DNA from: Lysobacterales bacterium
Lineage (GTDB): Bacteria; Pseudomonadota; Gammaproteobacteria; Xanthomonadales; Rhodanobacteraceae
DNA length: 64,000 nucleotides
Reading direction: 5' to 3'
Assembly (NCBI GenBank): GCA_002632325.1
Contig: NSJK01000015.1
Location: forward strand, 1 to 64,000
In this document: piece by piece, positions 8,046 through 16,933 of the stretch
Layout of the letters: every line of letters starts with the position of its first letter
How positions within the stretch are numbered: position 1 is the stretch's first letter
The notes under the pieces: model-generated
Told to the model about the DNA's origin: nothing
Databases searched by the model: none
What the model saw: the letters and a program-made list of their open reading frames with translations, nothing else
Position numbers and translations under genes: made by a program

Positions 8046-9244
8046 TGGCGGCTGGCGAACACGCGCCGGCGCGCGCGACGCCCCGCCCCGACCTGATGCA
8101 GCGCCTCGCCGCGGAATGGTTGCGGCGCGAACAGGCGCAACTCCTGCGCCGGGTGCGAACCTGCATGCCGCAACAAGGCGCGTGGGTGCTGATCGACGGC
8201 CAGCTTCAACGCGATTTTTCCAGCAATGACTATCTCGGTCTCGCGCGCGATCCGGCGCTGGTCGCGGCACTCACGCGCGCCGCGCATGCGAGTGGCGTAG
8301 GCGCCGGCGCCGCGCATCTGCTCGGCGGTCATCGCGACGAGCACGCGCAACTGGAAGCCGCGCTCGCGCAGTGGACCGGACGCGAGCGCGCGCTGCTGTT
8401 CTCGACCGGCTACATGGCCAACCTCGGCGTGCTCGCCGGCCTGCTCGAAGCCGGCGACCTGTGCGTGCAGGACAAGCTCAATCACGCCAGCCTGATCGAT
8501 GGCGCGCGCCTTTCGGGCGCAACGCTGCGCCGCTATCGGCATGCGGACGTCGAATCGGCGGCACGCCAGTTGGCGAGTCTGCCGCAGGCGGCGGCGCTGC
8601 TCGCGACCGACGGCGTGTTCAGCATGGACGGCGATGTCGCGCCGCTCGCGCAGCTCGCCAGCCTCTGCGCAGGCACGGGTGCACTGATGCTGGTCGATGA
8701 TGCGCACGGCTTGGGCGTGTTCGGCGCAGACGGCGCCGGCAGCCTTGCCGAAGCCGGCCTCGGACAAACTCAGGTGCCGCTCTTGATGGGCACGCTGGGC
8801 AAGGCACTCGGCTGCTTCGGCGCCTTCGTCGCCGGCCCGGCCATGCTCATCGAAGCATTGGTGCAGGGTGCGCGCAGCTACATCTACACCACCGCACTGC
8901 CGCCCGCGCTCGCCGCGGCCACGCTCACTGCAGTCGCCATCGCGCGCAGCGATCACGAGCGCCGCGCGCGTCTGCACGCACGCATCGCGCAGTTCCGCGA
9001 CGGCGCACGGACGCTGAACTTTCCCGTGCTCGCATCGCGCAGCGCAATCCAGCCGGTTCTGCTCGGCAGCACGGAAGCCGCGCTGATGGCTTCATCACGC
9101 CTCGCGCAACGTGGTTTCCATGTGCCGGCGGTGCGCCCGCCGACCGTGCCCGCAGGCCAGGCCCGCCTGCGCGTCACCCTGAGCGCAGCGCACTGCGAAG
9201 CCGATGTGGCGGCCCTGCTCGACGCACTCGCTGCGGTTGCGTGA
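8045..9244 (+). CDS. bioF: 8-amino-7-oxononanoate synthase
   Basis: PLP-dependent alpha-oxoamine synthase joining pimeloyl-thioester and alanine, the first step of biotin ring assembly. The protein is 399 residues. Family features are SSNDYLGLA, the glycine-rich GAGAAHLLGGHRDEHAQLE, LLFSTGYMAN, NHASLIDGARLSG, the PLP aspartate in LVDDAHGLGVFG, and the Schiff-base lysine in MGTLGKALGCFGAF. The ATG at 8045 overlaps the kinase stop by one base. It gives a slightly long N-terminus, and a second ATG at 8096 is possible. The next small gene starts on the bioF stop (TGATG), and bioH and bioC follow, so this is one transcription unit. Confidence 0.95.
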   Translation: MAAGEHAPARATPRPDLMQRLAAEWLRREQAQLLRRVRTCMPQQGAWVLIDGQLQRDFSSNDYLGLARDPALVAALTRAAHASGVGAGAAHLLGGHRDEHAQLEAALAQWTGRERALLFSTGYMANLGVLAGLLEAGDLCVQDKLNHASLIDGARLSGATLRRYRHADVESAARQLASLPQAAALLATDGVFSMDGDVAPLAQLASLCAGTGALMLVDDAHGLGVFGADGAGSLAEAGLGQTQVPLLMGTLGKALGCFGAFVAGPAMLIEALVQGARSYIYTTALPPALAAATLTAVAIARSDHERRARLHARIAQFRDGARTLNFPVLASRSAIQPVLLGSTEAALMASSRLAQRGFHVPAVRPPTVPAGQARLRVTLSAAHCEADVAALLDALAAVA

Positions 9245-9628
9245 TGAGCGAGGCCGCCCGCGCCGAGGCACTGCGCGCCTTGTCGTGGCTGTATCTCGAT
9301 CAGCCGCTGCGCGGAAGCATCCGCTGCGCGCTGCCGATTCTGGCGGCCTCACCCTTCACGCTCGCGCAACTGCGCAGCCTCTTGCTCGATGAGGTCCATC
9401 CGATCCTGCACGGAAATCTGTGCGCCACGGCCGGCGTGTGGGACGCCTTCGATCCGGACTGGCTGGCCGCGCAGATCGCACGCAACCTCGCGCGGCCACG
9501 CTGGCTGCGCGCGCGGCCGCTGCCAGCGCACCCACGCGCAGCGACTGTGGCGACTGCTGGAGCCGCGCATCGTAAAATTGCGCGCTCAGGCCGCGTCCGG
9601 CGGCGGCAACACGCAAGCTTTGCACTGA
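9244..9628 (+). pseudogene. DUF7079-like small protein, apparently frameshifted
   Basis: Starts with ATG on the bioF stop codon. The first ~95 codons read as a real protein: LSWLYLDQPLRGSIRCALP, LDEVHPILHGNLC, VWDAFDPDWLAAQIARNL. This resembles DUF7079-type proteins, with moderate certainty. Near 9525-9548 the good coding signal moves to another frame. The starting frame loses its GC-rich third positions and would run 300 bp into bioH, to 9936. The neighbouring frame reads AQRLWRLLEPRIVKLRAQA and stops at 9628, one base before bioH. A single-base indel, either genuine or a sequencing error, explains this best. The role is unknown. Confidence 0.6.
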
Positions 9629-9629
9629 C

Positions 9630-10400
9630 ATGCATATCGAAACCATGGGCGCGCATGATGCGCGCCACGACCTTGTGCTCATCCACGGCTGGGCGATGCA
9701 CGGCGACATCTTCGCGCCGCTGCTCGAGCAGCTCGGCGATGATCTGCGCGTGCATCTGGTCGACTTGCCCGGTCACGGTCGCAGCAATGGCGAATCGCGC
9801 TTCGAACTGGCCGATTGCGTGGCTCGCATCGCCGCACGCGTGCCGCGCGCGATCTGGGTCGGCTGGTCGCTGGGTGGCATGGTCGCCCTGCGCGCGGCAA
9901 TCGAGCATGCGCCGCAGGTCCGCGGCGTGGTGCTGATCGCATCGAGTCCGTGCTTCGTGGCCGCGCCCGATTGGCCGCACGGTGTACCGCTATCGGTGTT
10001 CAGCGGTTTCGAAAGCAGTCTGCAAAGCGATTATCGCGACACGGTCGAGCGTTTCCTTGCGCTCGAGACCGTGGGTTCGCCGCACGCGCAAACCGAGCTT
10101 CGCGAGCTCAAGGCGCGCGTGTTTGCGCATGGCGAGCCTTCGCTGACGGCACTGCGCGATGGCCTGCGTGCGCTGGAAAGTCACGACCTGCGCGCGGAGC
10201 TTGCCGCGCTGAAGATGCCGAGCCTGTGGATTTCCGCGCGCCGCGATCGGCTGGTGCCGTCGACCGCGATGCAATGGGCGGCGCAGCGCACGCCTGCATC
10301 GCGATACCTCGAAATCAACAGCGGCCACGCGCCCTTCATCAGCCATCCGCGCGAGATCGCGACGGCGTTGCACGGCTTTGCCGCGGAGCTGCCGGCATGA
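9630..10400 (+). CDS. bioH: Pimeloyl-ACP methyl ester carboxylesterase
   Basis: Alpha/beta-hydrolase of 256 residues that removes the methyl ester from pimeloyl-ACP methyl ester and so releases the pimeloyl chain for BioF. Visible features: LVLIHGWAMHGDIF (oxyanion region), nucleophile Ser in GWSLGGMVAL, acidic residue in WISARRDRLVP, and catalytic His in INSGHAPFI. Placement between bioF and bioC supports BioH rather than a general hydrolase. It starts at ATG 9630, one base after the upstream small gene, and its stop overlaps the bioC ATG (ATGA). Confidence 0.94.
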   Translation: MHIETMGAHDARHDLVLIHGWAMHGDIFAPLLEQLGDDLRVHLVDLPGHGRSNGESRFELADCVARIAARVPRAIWVGWSLGGMVALRAAIEHAPQVRGVVLIASSPCFVAAPDWPHGVPLSVFSGFESSLQSDYRDTVERFLALETVGSPHAQTELRELKARVFAHGEPSLTALRDGLRALESHDLRAELAALKMPSLWISARRDRLVPSTAMQWAAQRTPASRYLEINSGHAPFISHPREIATALHGFAAELPA

Positions 10401-11272
10401 GCGCGGGTCTTGATCCGCGCCAGATTCGCCATGCCTTCTCGCGCGCGGCGGCAAGTTACGAGGCGCATGCGGTGCTGCAGGCCGAGGTCGGCCGACGCCT
10501 GCGCGAGCAACTCGATGAACGCGACTTCAGTCCGCAGCGCGTGCTCGATGTCGGTTGCGGTCCGGGCATCGGCGCCAGCGCGCTGCGCGAGCGTTGGCCG
10601 CAGGCGCAGATCATCGCGCTCGATCTGGCCTTGCCGATGTTGCAACTCGCTGCGCGCCGCGACGAGGCCGCTTCGCCATCCTGCGTCGCCGGCGACGCCC
10701 AGGCGTTGCCGCTGGCCGCGGCCAGTGTCGACTTGGTGCACGCCAATCTATGCCTGCAATGGTGTGACGACCCGGGCCTCGCGCTCGCCGAGTTCCGGCG
10801 CGTGCTGCGGCCCGAGGGCGTGCTGCTGTTCTCGACCTTCGGCCCCGATACATTGCACGAGTTGCGCAGCGCCTTCGCCGCGGTCGATCGCGCGCCGCAT
10901 GTGAGCCGCTTCATCGACATGCACGACATCGGCGATGGCCTGCTCGCCAGCGGATTCCGCGATCCGGTGATGGAGCGCGAGGATTTCGTGCTCACCTACG
11001 GCGACCTGCGCAGCCTGATGTGCGAGCTGCGCGCGATCGGCGCGACCAATGCCGATGCGCAGCGCGCACGCACGTTGATGGGCAAGGCGCATCTCGCGCG
11101 CGTGAGTGCGGCCTATGAGGATTTTCGCCGCGACGGTGTGCTGCCGGCGACCTGGGAAGTGATCTACGCGCATGCGCTGGCGCCGGCGATCGGCCAACCA
11201 CTGCGCACACTCGAAGGCGACGTGGCGAGTTTCTCGATCGCCAATCTGCGTGGCAGCCGGGTACGGCGGTGA
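10397..11272 (+). CDS. bioC: Malonyl-ACP O-methyltransferase
   Basis: SAM-dependent methyltransferase of 291 residues that methylates malonyl-ACP so it can enter the fatty-acid cycle as a pimelate primer. The SAM-binding motif is LDVGCGPGIGASAL, followed by ALDLALPML, SVDLVHANLCLQWC and LLFSTFGPDTLHELR, all BioC-typical. The start is coupled to bioH, and the stop overlaps the GTG of the transporter gene. bioA and bioD are not in the window, so biotin synthesis depends on copies elsewhere. Confidence 0.95.
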   Translation: MSAGLDPRQIRHAFSRAAASYEAHAVLQAEVGRRLREQLDERDFSPQRVLDVGCGPGIGASALRERWPQAQIIALDLALPMLQLAARRDEAASPSCVAGDAQALPLAAASVDLVHANLCLQWCDDPGLALAEFRRVLRPEGVLLFSTFGPDTLHELRSAFAAVDRAPHVSRFIDMHDIGDGLLASGFRDPVMEREDFVLTYGDLRSLMCELRAIGATNADAQRARTLMGKAHLARVSAAYEDFRRDGVLPATWEVIYAHALAPAIGQPLRTLEGDVASFSIANLRGSRVRR

Positions 11273-12267
11273 GCGCGACACCGCGCCAGCATGAACTGCG
11301 CGCGGTGCTGCTTGGCCTTGCCGCTGCGCTGTTCTTCACCTCGACCTATGTGCTCAACCGCGCGATGGCCAATGAAGGCGGTCATTGGGCGTGGTCGGCG
11401 GCGCTGCGCTACCTGTTCACCTTGCCCTTGCTCGCGATCGTGATCGCGTGGCGCGGCGGCTTCGTTGCGGTGTGGCGCGCACTGCGCGCCCATCCGCTGC
11501 CGTGGCTGACGTGGAGCAGCATCGGCTTCGGGCTGTTCTGCGTGTGTCTGACCTGGGCGGCTGCGCATGCGCCGGCCTGGCTGGTGGCCGGAACCTTCCA
11601 GCTCACCGTGGTCGCCGGCATGCTGGTCGGCCCGCTGCTCTATCGCGACGAGCGCGCACGCCTGCCGTGGGCGGCGCTCACACTGGGCGGCGTGATCGTC
11701 GCCGGTGTCGCACTGATGCAGGGCGCGCATTTCCACGGCCAGCTCGATGGCGACGCCTGGCTTGCGCTGCTGCTGGTCGCCGCATCCGCAGCCCTGTATC
11801 CACTGGGCAATCGCGCGATCCTGCTGCATCTGGAACGCACGGGCGAAACGCTGGATGCAACCCAACGCGTGTTCGGCATGACGCTGGCAAGTCAGCCGTT
11901 GTGGTGGCTGATCGCCGGCTACGCCTGGCTGCAGGTCGGGCCACCGCCGGCGATGCAGATGACGCTGGCGATGGGTGTCGCGCTGTTCACTGGCGTGATC
12001 GCCACCGTGGTGTTTTTCCACGCCACCGGTCTGGTGCGCAATCAACCCGCCGCACTCGGCGCAGTCGAGGCGATGCAGGCGGCCGAACTGCTGTTCACGA
12101 GCGCGCTGGGCGTGATGTTTCTCGGCGAAGCGATCCCGCGGGGTTGGGCCGCGCTTGGCGCGCTGCTGGTGATCGCGGGGATCATCGCGTTGGGTGTGCT
12201 GGTTGGCCGCGACGCCGCGCGCGATCGCCGCAGGCAACAGGTTCTGCGCAGCGATCGTGGCGCTTGA
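11269..12267 (+). CDS. DMT-superfamily (EmrE-like) transporter
   Basis: A 332-residue inner-membrane protein with about ten hydrophobic helices in two similar halves (for example VLLGLAAALFFTSTYVLNRA and LGALLVIAGIIALGVLV). It resembles the putative multidrug-resistance EmrE/EamA family of drug/metabolite transporters. The GTG start overlaps the bioC stop (GTGA). Co-transcription with biotin genes suggests, but does not prove, transport of a biotin-related or other small metabolite. The gene converges on the hemP operon with 20 bp between stops. Confidence 0.85.
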   Translation: MSATPRQHELRAVLLGLAAALFFTSTYVLNRAMANEGGHWAWSAALRYLFTLPLLAIVIAWRGGFVAVWRALRAHPLPWLTWSSIGFGLFCVCLTWAAAHAPAWLVAGTFQLTVVAGMLVGPLLYRDERARLPWAALTLGGVIVAGVALMQGAHFHGQLDGDAWLALLLVAASAALYPLGNRAILLHLERTGETLDATQRVFGMTLASQPLWWLIAGYAWLQVGPPPAMQMTLAMGVALFTGVIATVVFFHATGLVRNQPAALGAVEAMQAAELLFTSALGVMFLGEAIPRGWAALGALLVIAGIIALGVLVGRDAARDRRRQQVLRSDRGA

Positions 12268-12287
12268 ATCTCGCCTTCAAACGGGAT

Positions 12288-12950
12288 TCAGTCGCTGGCA
12301 CCAAGGCCGAGCAATTCGGCGCCTTCCTCGCGCGCGATCTGGCGGGCGCGCGCCATGCCGAGCAGCGACAGGCGCAAGAGTGGACGCGCTGCGAGCCTGC
12401 GCAGGCCGATCGAGCCGTGCAGTTCGAACCTGACCATGCGCGCGCGACGCGCTGGCCCGAGTCGTGCGAAGGCACTGCGACGAAATGCGCCATGCGCCTG
12501 CCACCGGGCATTGGCCGATGTTTCTTCGGGTTCGAGCGCGCACGCGCAGGTCATTTCATCCCAGGCCAGACAATCGGTATCGGGCAAGAGGTAGAGCCGG
12601 GCGAGCGTGTTTCCCGCCGCGTCGGCAAAGCCTAGAAATTCGCGCAGGCCCATGCTGGTCACGTTCGCGTGGGCGGTCACACGTCTGAGCGTGGCGAGCG
12701 CGTCGAGCGGCCCGGGTTCGAGCAACACGCCGCGTCCCGCACGCAGTGGCAGTGCATCGTCGCAATGTTTGTCACCGGCGCAATCGAGCCAGAGTACCGG
12801 GCCGAGTCGCGGCAGCAGCTCGGCGAGGCAGCCCAGTTCGAGGCCGCGCGGCCCAGCGGGCGCACGAGCGCGGCGGATCGACGCAGGGTCGATGAGCTGC
12901 CAGTCCGAAGCCGTCGGCGCATCGAAGCGGCCGGTTTCCAGAATGCTCAT
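12288..12950 (-). CDS. Hypothetical protein of the Fur-controlled hemP operon (third gene)
   Basis: A 220-residue cytoplasmic-looking protein with no signal peptide, not recognised. It begins MSILETGRFDAPTASDWQLID and contains AGDKHCDDALPL, LPDTDCLAWDEMTCACALEPEE (three Cys in eleven residues, with Asp and Glu) and an Arg-rich C-terminal third. Its ATG overlaps the stop of the 90-residue gene, and the unit is headed by hemP behind a Fur box. A role in haem or iron handling is therefore likely by context only. The Cys/Asp/Glu-rich stretch might bind metal. Confidence 0.65.
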   Translation of the reverse strand: MSILETGRFDAPTASDWQLIDPASIRRARAPAGPRGLELGCLAELLPRLGPVLWLDCAGDKHCDDALPLRAGRGVLLEPGPLDALATLRRVTAHANVTSMGLREFLGFADAAGNTLARLYLLPDTDCLAWDEMTCACALEPEETSANARWQAHGAFRRSAFARLGPARRARMVRFELHGSIGLRRLAARPLLRLSLLGMARARQIAREEGAELLGLGASD

Positions 12951-13219
12951 GCGCGCATCTCCTGCCGGCGATCCCGTGCGCGCGTGCCGTCCAAGTGAAG
13001 TGCGTCGCGGAGCGTGCGCGGATCGTGTTTCGGCGCACACAGCTGCCAATCGTCGCGACGCTCGCGTCCCAGATGGAGCAGACCATTGCCGAGCTCGGGC
13101 TCATCGCGCAGCCAATCGACCAATTGCAGCGAGTGGCTGCGCCGGCGTCGCGCCGGCATCCGTGACGTGAAGACGCGTGCAGCGGCATCCAGGATCGAGC
13201 GGACAAGTCGAGCGAACAC
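12947..13219 (-). CDS. Hypothetical protein of the hemP operon (second gene)
   Basis: A 90-residue basic protein starting VFARLVRSILDAAARVFTS, possibly amphipathic, followed by an Arg-rich segment and LVDWLRDEPELGNGLLHLG. The GTG at 13219 lies five bases after the hemP stop, and the gene's stop overlaps the next ATG. A longer open frame upstream reads through hemP in another frame and is spurious. Function unknown. The operon context indicates regulation by iron through Fur. Confidence 0.6.
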   Translation of the reverse strand: MFARLVRSILDAAARVFTSRMPARRRRSHSLQLVDWLRDEPELGNGLLHLGRERRDDWQLCAPKHDPRTLRDALHLDGTRARDRRQEMRA

Positions 13220-13224
13220 GGCAC

Positions 13225-13434
13225 TTATTTCGTGAGGATGAGCTTGTCGTTGCGCGTCAGGCGCAAGTGATATTCCTGGCCGGCGTGCTCGATCACCAGT
13301 TCGCGCGCACCGTCGAGCAGGCGCGCGCTGTCGATGCGCGGCTTGGCGGGCAGCGGACGGGCGCTGTTGAAGGCAACGGTCTGCATCGCCGCGAAGCCGG
13401 TGGTGGCGAGGGGCTGTGGTTCGAACATGGACAT
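13225..13434 (-). CDS. hemP: Hemin uptake protein HemP
   Basis: A 69-residue protein with the HemP-type C-terminus: RIDSARLLDGARELVIEHAGQ and YHLRLTRNDKLILTK. HemP/HmuP small proteins are found at haem-uptake loci, and in some species act as activators of haem receptor genes. The AGGAG directly before the ATG at 13434 fixes the start. A Fur box lies 25 bp upstream. No haem receptor lies beside it; the only TonB-dependent receptor in the window is 49 kb away. Confidence 0.88.
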   Translation of the reverse strand: MSMFEPQPLATTGFAAMQTVAFNSARPLPAKPRIDSARLLDGARELVIEHAGQEYHLRLTRNDKLILTK

Positions 13435-13459
13435 GCTCCTGTCGAGGTCTGTGCGAAAC

Positions 13460-13478
13460 GATAATGATTCGCATTTGA
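13460..13478. promoter_or_regulatory. Fur box upstream of hemP
   Basis: GATAATGATTCGCATTTGA fits the 19-bp Fur consensus strongly in its left half (GATAATGAT) and partly in the right (ATT-like). It lies 26-44 bp ahead of the hemP start, where Fur would block the promoter under iron-replete conditions. Confidence 0.8.
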
Positions 13479-13584
13479 AAGTCAAGCAGGGATTTGGTCG
13501 CGGCCAGCCATTCGTCGCCGACACGGGCGCCAGAGCGGGGCCGAGCATCAGAGCTGGCCCGGCCGCCTGCTAAACTGCGCGCGC

Positions 13585-13737
13585 TCCATCGGGGAGTAGT
13601 CGGGCGCGATGAACCATCGCGCAGGACGCGTCAACACACTTGGCCGACCGGCCATGGCGCGTACCGCAAGCCATCGACGGGCTTGCGCGGCAAGACCTTT
13701 GGTGCATGCCGCGACGCCCGGGCCGGGACCGCGTGCA
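13585..13737 (+). ncRNA. yybP-ykoY manganese riboswitch
   Basis: The conserved pieces of this class occur in order in the leader of the downstream Mn exporter gene: GGGGAGTAG near 13591, CGTCAACAC near 13629, and CAAGACCTTTG near 13691. Paired GC-rich arms close the structure (CGCCCGGGCC near 13714). The riboswitch senses Mn2+ and usually turns on Mn efflux genes. It ends about 40 bp before the ATG at 13777. Boundaries are approximate. Confidence 0.87.
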
Positions 13738-13776
13738 TGTGCCATTGCGTCCTCGTCCTGGCCTGATGGAGTCTGC

Positions 13777-14334
13777 ATGCAAGCCCTCTACGTTTCGACC
13801 GCCGTGGTTGCGCTGGCCGAGATCGGCGACAAGACGCAACTGCTCTCGCTCGTGCTCGCGGCCAAATACCGCCGGCCCTTGCCGATCTGCATCGGTATCG
13901 CGATCGCCACCTTGCTCAACCATGCGCTCGCCGGTGTGCTCGGCGCCGCGCTCGCGCAGTGGCTGAGTCCCGAACTGCTCAAGTGGATCGTGGTCGCAAG
14001 TTTCCTCGCGATGGCGGTGTGGACGCTGATCCCCGACAAGCTCGATGAGGATGAAGCCACATCGACACGCAGTCGTGGCGTGCTGCTTGCCACCGTGATC
14101 GCGTTCTTCCTCGCCGAGATGGGCGACAAGACCCAGATCGCGACGGTCGTGCTCGCGGCGCAGTATTCGCCGCTGTGGCAGGTCGTCGCTGGCACCACGG
14201 CGGGCATGCTGCTGGCCAACGTGCCGGTGGTGTGGCTGGGCGCGCGCTTTGCACAGAAGCTGCCGATGCGCGCCGCGCACATCGCTGCTGCCGTGCTGTT
14301 CGCCGCGCTGGGCCTGTGGGTCGCGCTGCGCTGA
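13777..14334 (+). CDS. GDT1/UPF0016 (MneA-type) manganese exporter
   Basis: A 185-residue inner-membrane protein with six predicted helices and two copies of the family signature E-x-G-D-K-T: EIGDKTQLLSL in helix 1 and EMGDKTQIATV in helix 4. Members such as Vibrio MneA export Mn2+. The ATG at 13777 gives the family length; the longer frame would run back into the riboswitch. Control by the yybP-ykoY riboswitch just upstream agrees with a Mn2+ efflux role. Its stop is 4 bp from that of the convergent PII gene. Confidence 0.93.
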   Translation: MQALYVSTAVVALAEIGDKTQLLSLVLAAKYRRPLPICIGIAIATLLNHALAGVLGAALAQWLSPELLKWIVVASFLAMAVWTLIPDKLDEDEATSTRSRGVLLATVIAFFLAEMGDKTQIATVVLAAQYSPLWQVVAGTTAGMLLANVPVVWLGARFAQKLPMRAAHIAAAVLFAALGLWVALR

Positions 14335-14338
14335 AGCG

Positions 14339-14773
<435 letters not shown>

Positions 14774-14917
14774 TTATGCTCTGCGTAGACTGGCTTCCCA
14801 TGGGGCGGATGTCGATGGATCGGCATCGCAGGGAGGCTGCAGCCGGCGGTGTTCAGGCCCCGCCGGCTGCCCCGAGGGATCCCGCCATCCGAACAGCCCG
14901 CTTCGAGGAATACCACC

Positions 14918-15184
14918 ATGCTCCAAGGCCAAACCATCGACGATCTTGCGCAGAAGCTGGCCGACCTCGTGCCGCCGGGCCTGCGTGAGGCGAAAGCCGA
15001 CCTGACCGCGAATTTTCGCAGCGCACTGCAGGCAGGTTTGCGCAATCTGGATCTGGTCACGCGCGAGGAGTTCGACGTGCAGCGCTGCGTGCTGCTGCGT
15101 ACCCGCGAAAAGATCGAGGAGCTCGAGCAACAGCTTGCAGCGCTCGAGTCTTCGTTGGGAGTCTCGCTGTCACAGCGCAACTAG
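14918..15184 (+). CDS. ubiK: Ubiquinone biosynthesis accessory factor UbiK (BMFP family)
   Basis: An 88-residue protein starting MLQGQTIDDLAQKLADLVPP. An amphipathic helix and a C-terminal coiled coil follow (FDVQRCVLLRTREKIEELEQ QLAALE), the arrangement of the YqiC/BMFP family. UbiK assists the Ubi protein complex in aerobic ubiquinone synthesis. A GAGGAA lies about nine bases before the ATG. It is divergent from the PII gene and upstream of comM in the same direction, with a ~190-bp gap. Confidence 0.88.
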   Translation: MLQGQTIDDLAQKLADLVPPGLREAKADLTANFRSALQAGLRNLDLVTREEFDVQRCVLLRTREKIEELEQQLAALESSLGVSLSQRN

Positions 15185-15375
15185 GTCGCGCGGCCCCATG
15201 CCCGCGTGCCGTGCCAGGGACGGGCTTGCATGTCGCCAAACACCACCAGTTTCCCGGGAAGTCTGCCGTCACTGACCCGTCACCCCCCGGTCGGGGCGGC
15301 AGACCTTTTCCCTCGCTCGCATCGCCACGCGCGCTTTCGCTTCGATGATCCGCGCAGTTCCGGATGGGTGCCGCG

Positions 15376-16875
15376 ATGAGCCTCGCCGTGGTCTACACGC
15401 GCGCCCAATCCGGCGTCGCCGCGCCCTTGGTCGCCTGTGAAGTGCATCTCTCGGGCGGCCTGCCCGGCACTTCGATCGTCGGTCTGCCGGAAACCGCGGT
15501 GAAGGAAGCGCGCGATCGCGTGCGTGCTGCGATTCTCAACGCCCAGCTCGACTATCCGCAGCGACGCGTGACCGTGAATCTCGCACCCGCCGACCTGCCC
15601 AAGGACGGTGGCCGCTTCGATCTGCCGATTGCGCTCGGCATCCTCGCCGCCAATGGCAGCCTGCCGCAGCAGGCCCTTCGCGAACACGAATTCGTCGGCG
15701 AGCTCGCGCTGTCGGGCGAGCTGCGTGCAGTGCAGGGCGTGCTGCCTGCGGTGCTGCACGCGAGCCGCAGCGGCCGGCGCGTGATCGTGCCGCGCGGCAA
15801 CGCCGCCGAAGCGGCACTGGTGAGCCATGCCCAGGTGCTGGTTGCCGACAGCCTGCTGGAAGTCTGCGCCCATCTCGCTGGCCGTATCCAATTGACACGT
15901 GCCGAAAACGCGGAGCCGGGTGCGATACCTGCGAGCACGCTGCCCGACCTCGCCGACGTGCGCGGCCAGCCACAGGCACGCCGCGCGCTCGAAATCGCTG
16001 CTGCGGGCAGCCACAACCTGCTCCTGCATGGCCCGCCGGGCACCGGCAAGACCCTGCTTGCGAGCCGCCTGCCCAGCATCCTGCCGCCGCTGGAGGAAGA
16101 CGAAGCGCTGGAACTGGCCGCGATCCGCTCGGTGGCCGGTCAGTCCAGTGATCCGGCTGCGTGGAAGCAGCGCGCGTTTCGGCATCCGCACCACACGGCA
16201 TCGGCCGTGGCCTTGGTCGGCGGTGGTTCGATCCCGCGCCCCGGCGAGATCTCGCTCGCTCACCACGGTGTGCTGTTCCTCGATGAGCTGCCCGAATTCG
16301 ATCGCCACGTGCTCGAGGTACTGCGCGAGCCGCTGGAGTCGGGATACATCTCGATCTCGCGCGCGGCGCGTCAGGTCGATTTCCCGGCGCGTTTCCAGTT
16401 GGTCGCGGCGATGAATCCCTGTCCCTGCGGCTATGCCGGCGACCCGAGCGGTCGCTGCCGTTGCTCGGCGGAGGCGATCGCACGCTACCGCGCGCGGATT
16501 TCCGGGCCCTTGCTCGATCGCATCGACCTCAAGCTGGAAATGCCGCGCGTGAGCCACACGCAGTTGCGCCAGACCTCAACCGGCGAGCCCAGCGCCACGG
16601 TGCGCGAGCGCGTCGTCGCCGCCCGCCAGCGCCAACTCGAACGCGCGGCCAAGCCCAACGCCTGGCTCGGTACACGCGAGCTCGAAGGTTGCTGCGCGCT
16701 CACAAACGCCGATCATGCCCTGCTCGATCGCGCGGTGGAACGTCTGGGCCTCTCGGCACGTGCCTATCACCGCGTGCTGCGCGTGGCGCGCACGATCGCC
16801 GATCTCGCGGCGGCGGCGCGGATCGGCAGCGAACACCTCGCCGAGGCGATCCAGTACCAGCGCGCGGGCGCTTGA
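15376..16875 (+). CDS. comM: ComM/YifB family AAA+ ATPase (Mg-chelatase-like)
   Basis: A 499-residue protein. ComM is a hexameric helicase that promotes branch migration during natural transformation. The N-terminal ChlI-like domain has GLPGTSIVGLPETAVKEARD and VTVNLAPADLPKDGGRFDLP. Then come a Walker A GPPGTGKT, the Walker B LFLDELPEF, a zinc-binding CPCGYAGDPSGRCRC segment and a C-terminal lid. The start is ATG 15376 (MSLAVVYTRAQ); an ATG at 15364 adds four residues. With comF at the left edge, the organism retains genes used in transformation, although both also occur in non-competent species. Confidence 0.95.
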   Translation: MSLAVVYTRAQSGVAAPLVACEVHLSGGLPGTSIVGLPETAVKEARDRVRAAILNAQLDYPQRRVTVNLAPADLPKDGGRFDLPIALGILAANGSLPQQALREHEFVGELALSGELRAVQGVLPAVLHASRSGRRVIVPRGNAAEAALVSHAQVLVADSLLEVCAHLAGRIQLTRAENAEPGAIPASTLPDLADVRGQPQARRALEIAAAGSHNLLLHGPPGTGKTLLASRLPSILPPLEEDEALELAAIRSVAGQSSDPAAWKQRAFRHPHHTASAVALVGGGSIPRPGEISLAHHGVLFLDELPEFDRHVLEVLREPLESGYISISRAARQVDFPARFQLVAAMNPCPCGYAGDPSGRCRCSAEAIARYRARISGPLLDRIDLKLEMPRVSHTQLRQTSTGEPSATVRERVVAARQRQLERAAKPNAWLGTRELEGCCALTNADHALLDRAVERLGLSARAYHRVLRVARTIADLAAAARIGSEHLAEAIQYQRAGA

Positions 16876-16933
16876 AGCCTGCGCCGCGCACAAGTCTTGC
16901 CGAGCTGACACACGAGGCCGTTATGATCGGCGC

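Noticed and set aside
5319..8270. Very long open frame on the minus strand opposite the kinase gene (over 980 codons)
   Set aside because: It mirrors the real kinase gene, is Arg/Gln-rich without domains, and results from high GC content.
9629..9936. Continuation of the DUF7079-like frame through bioH
   Set aside because: It overlaps a certain gene and loses GC-rich third positions; a frameshift is the better explanation.
15280..16557. Long minus-strand frame opposite comM
   Set aside because: No family features; comM on the plus strand is certain.
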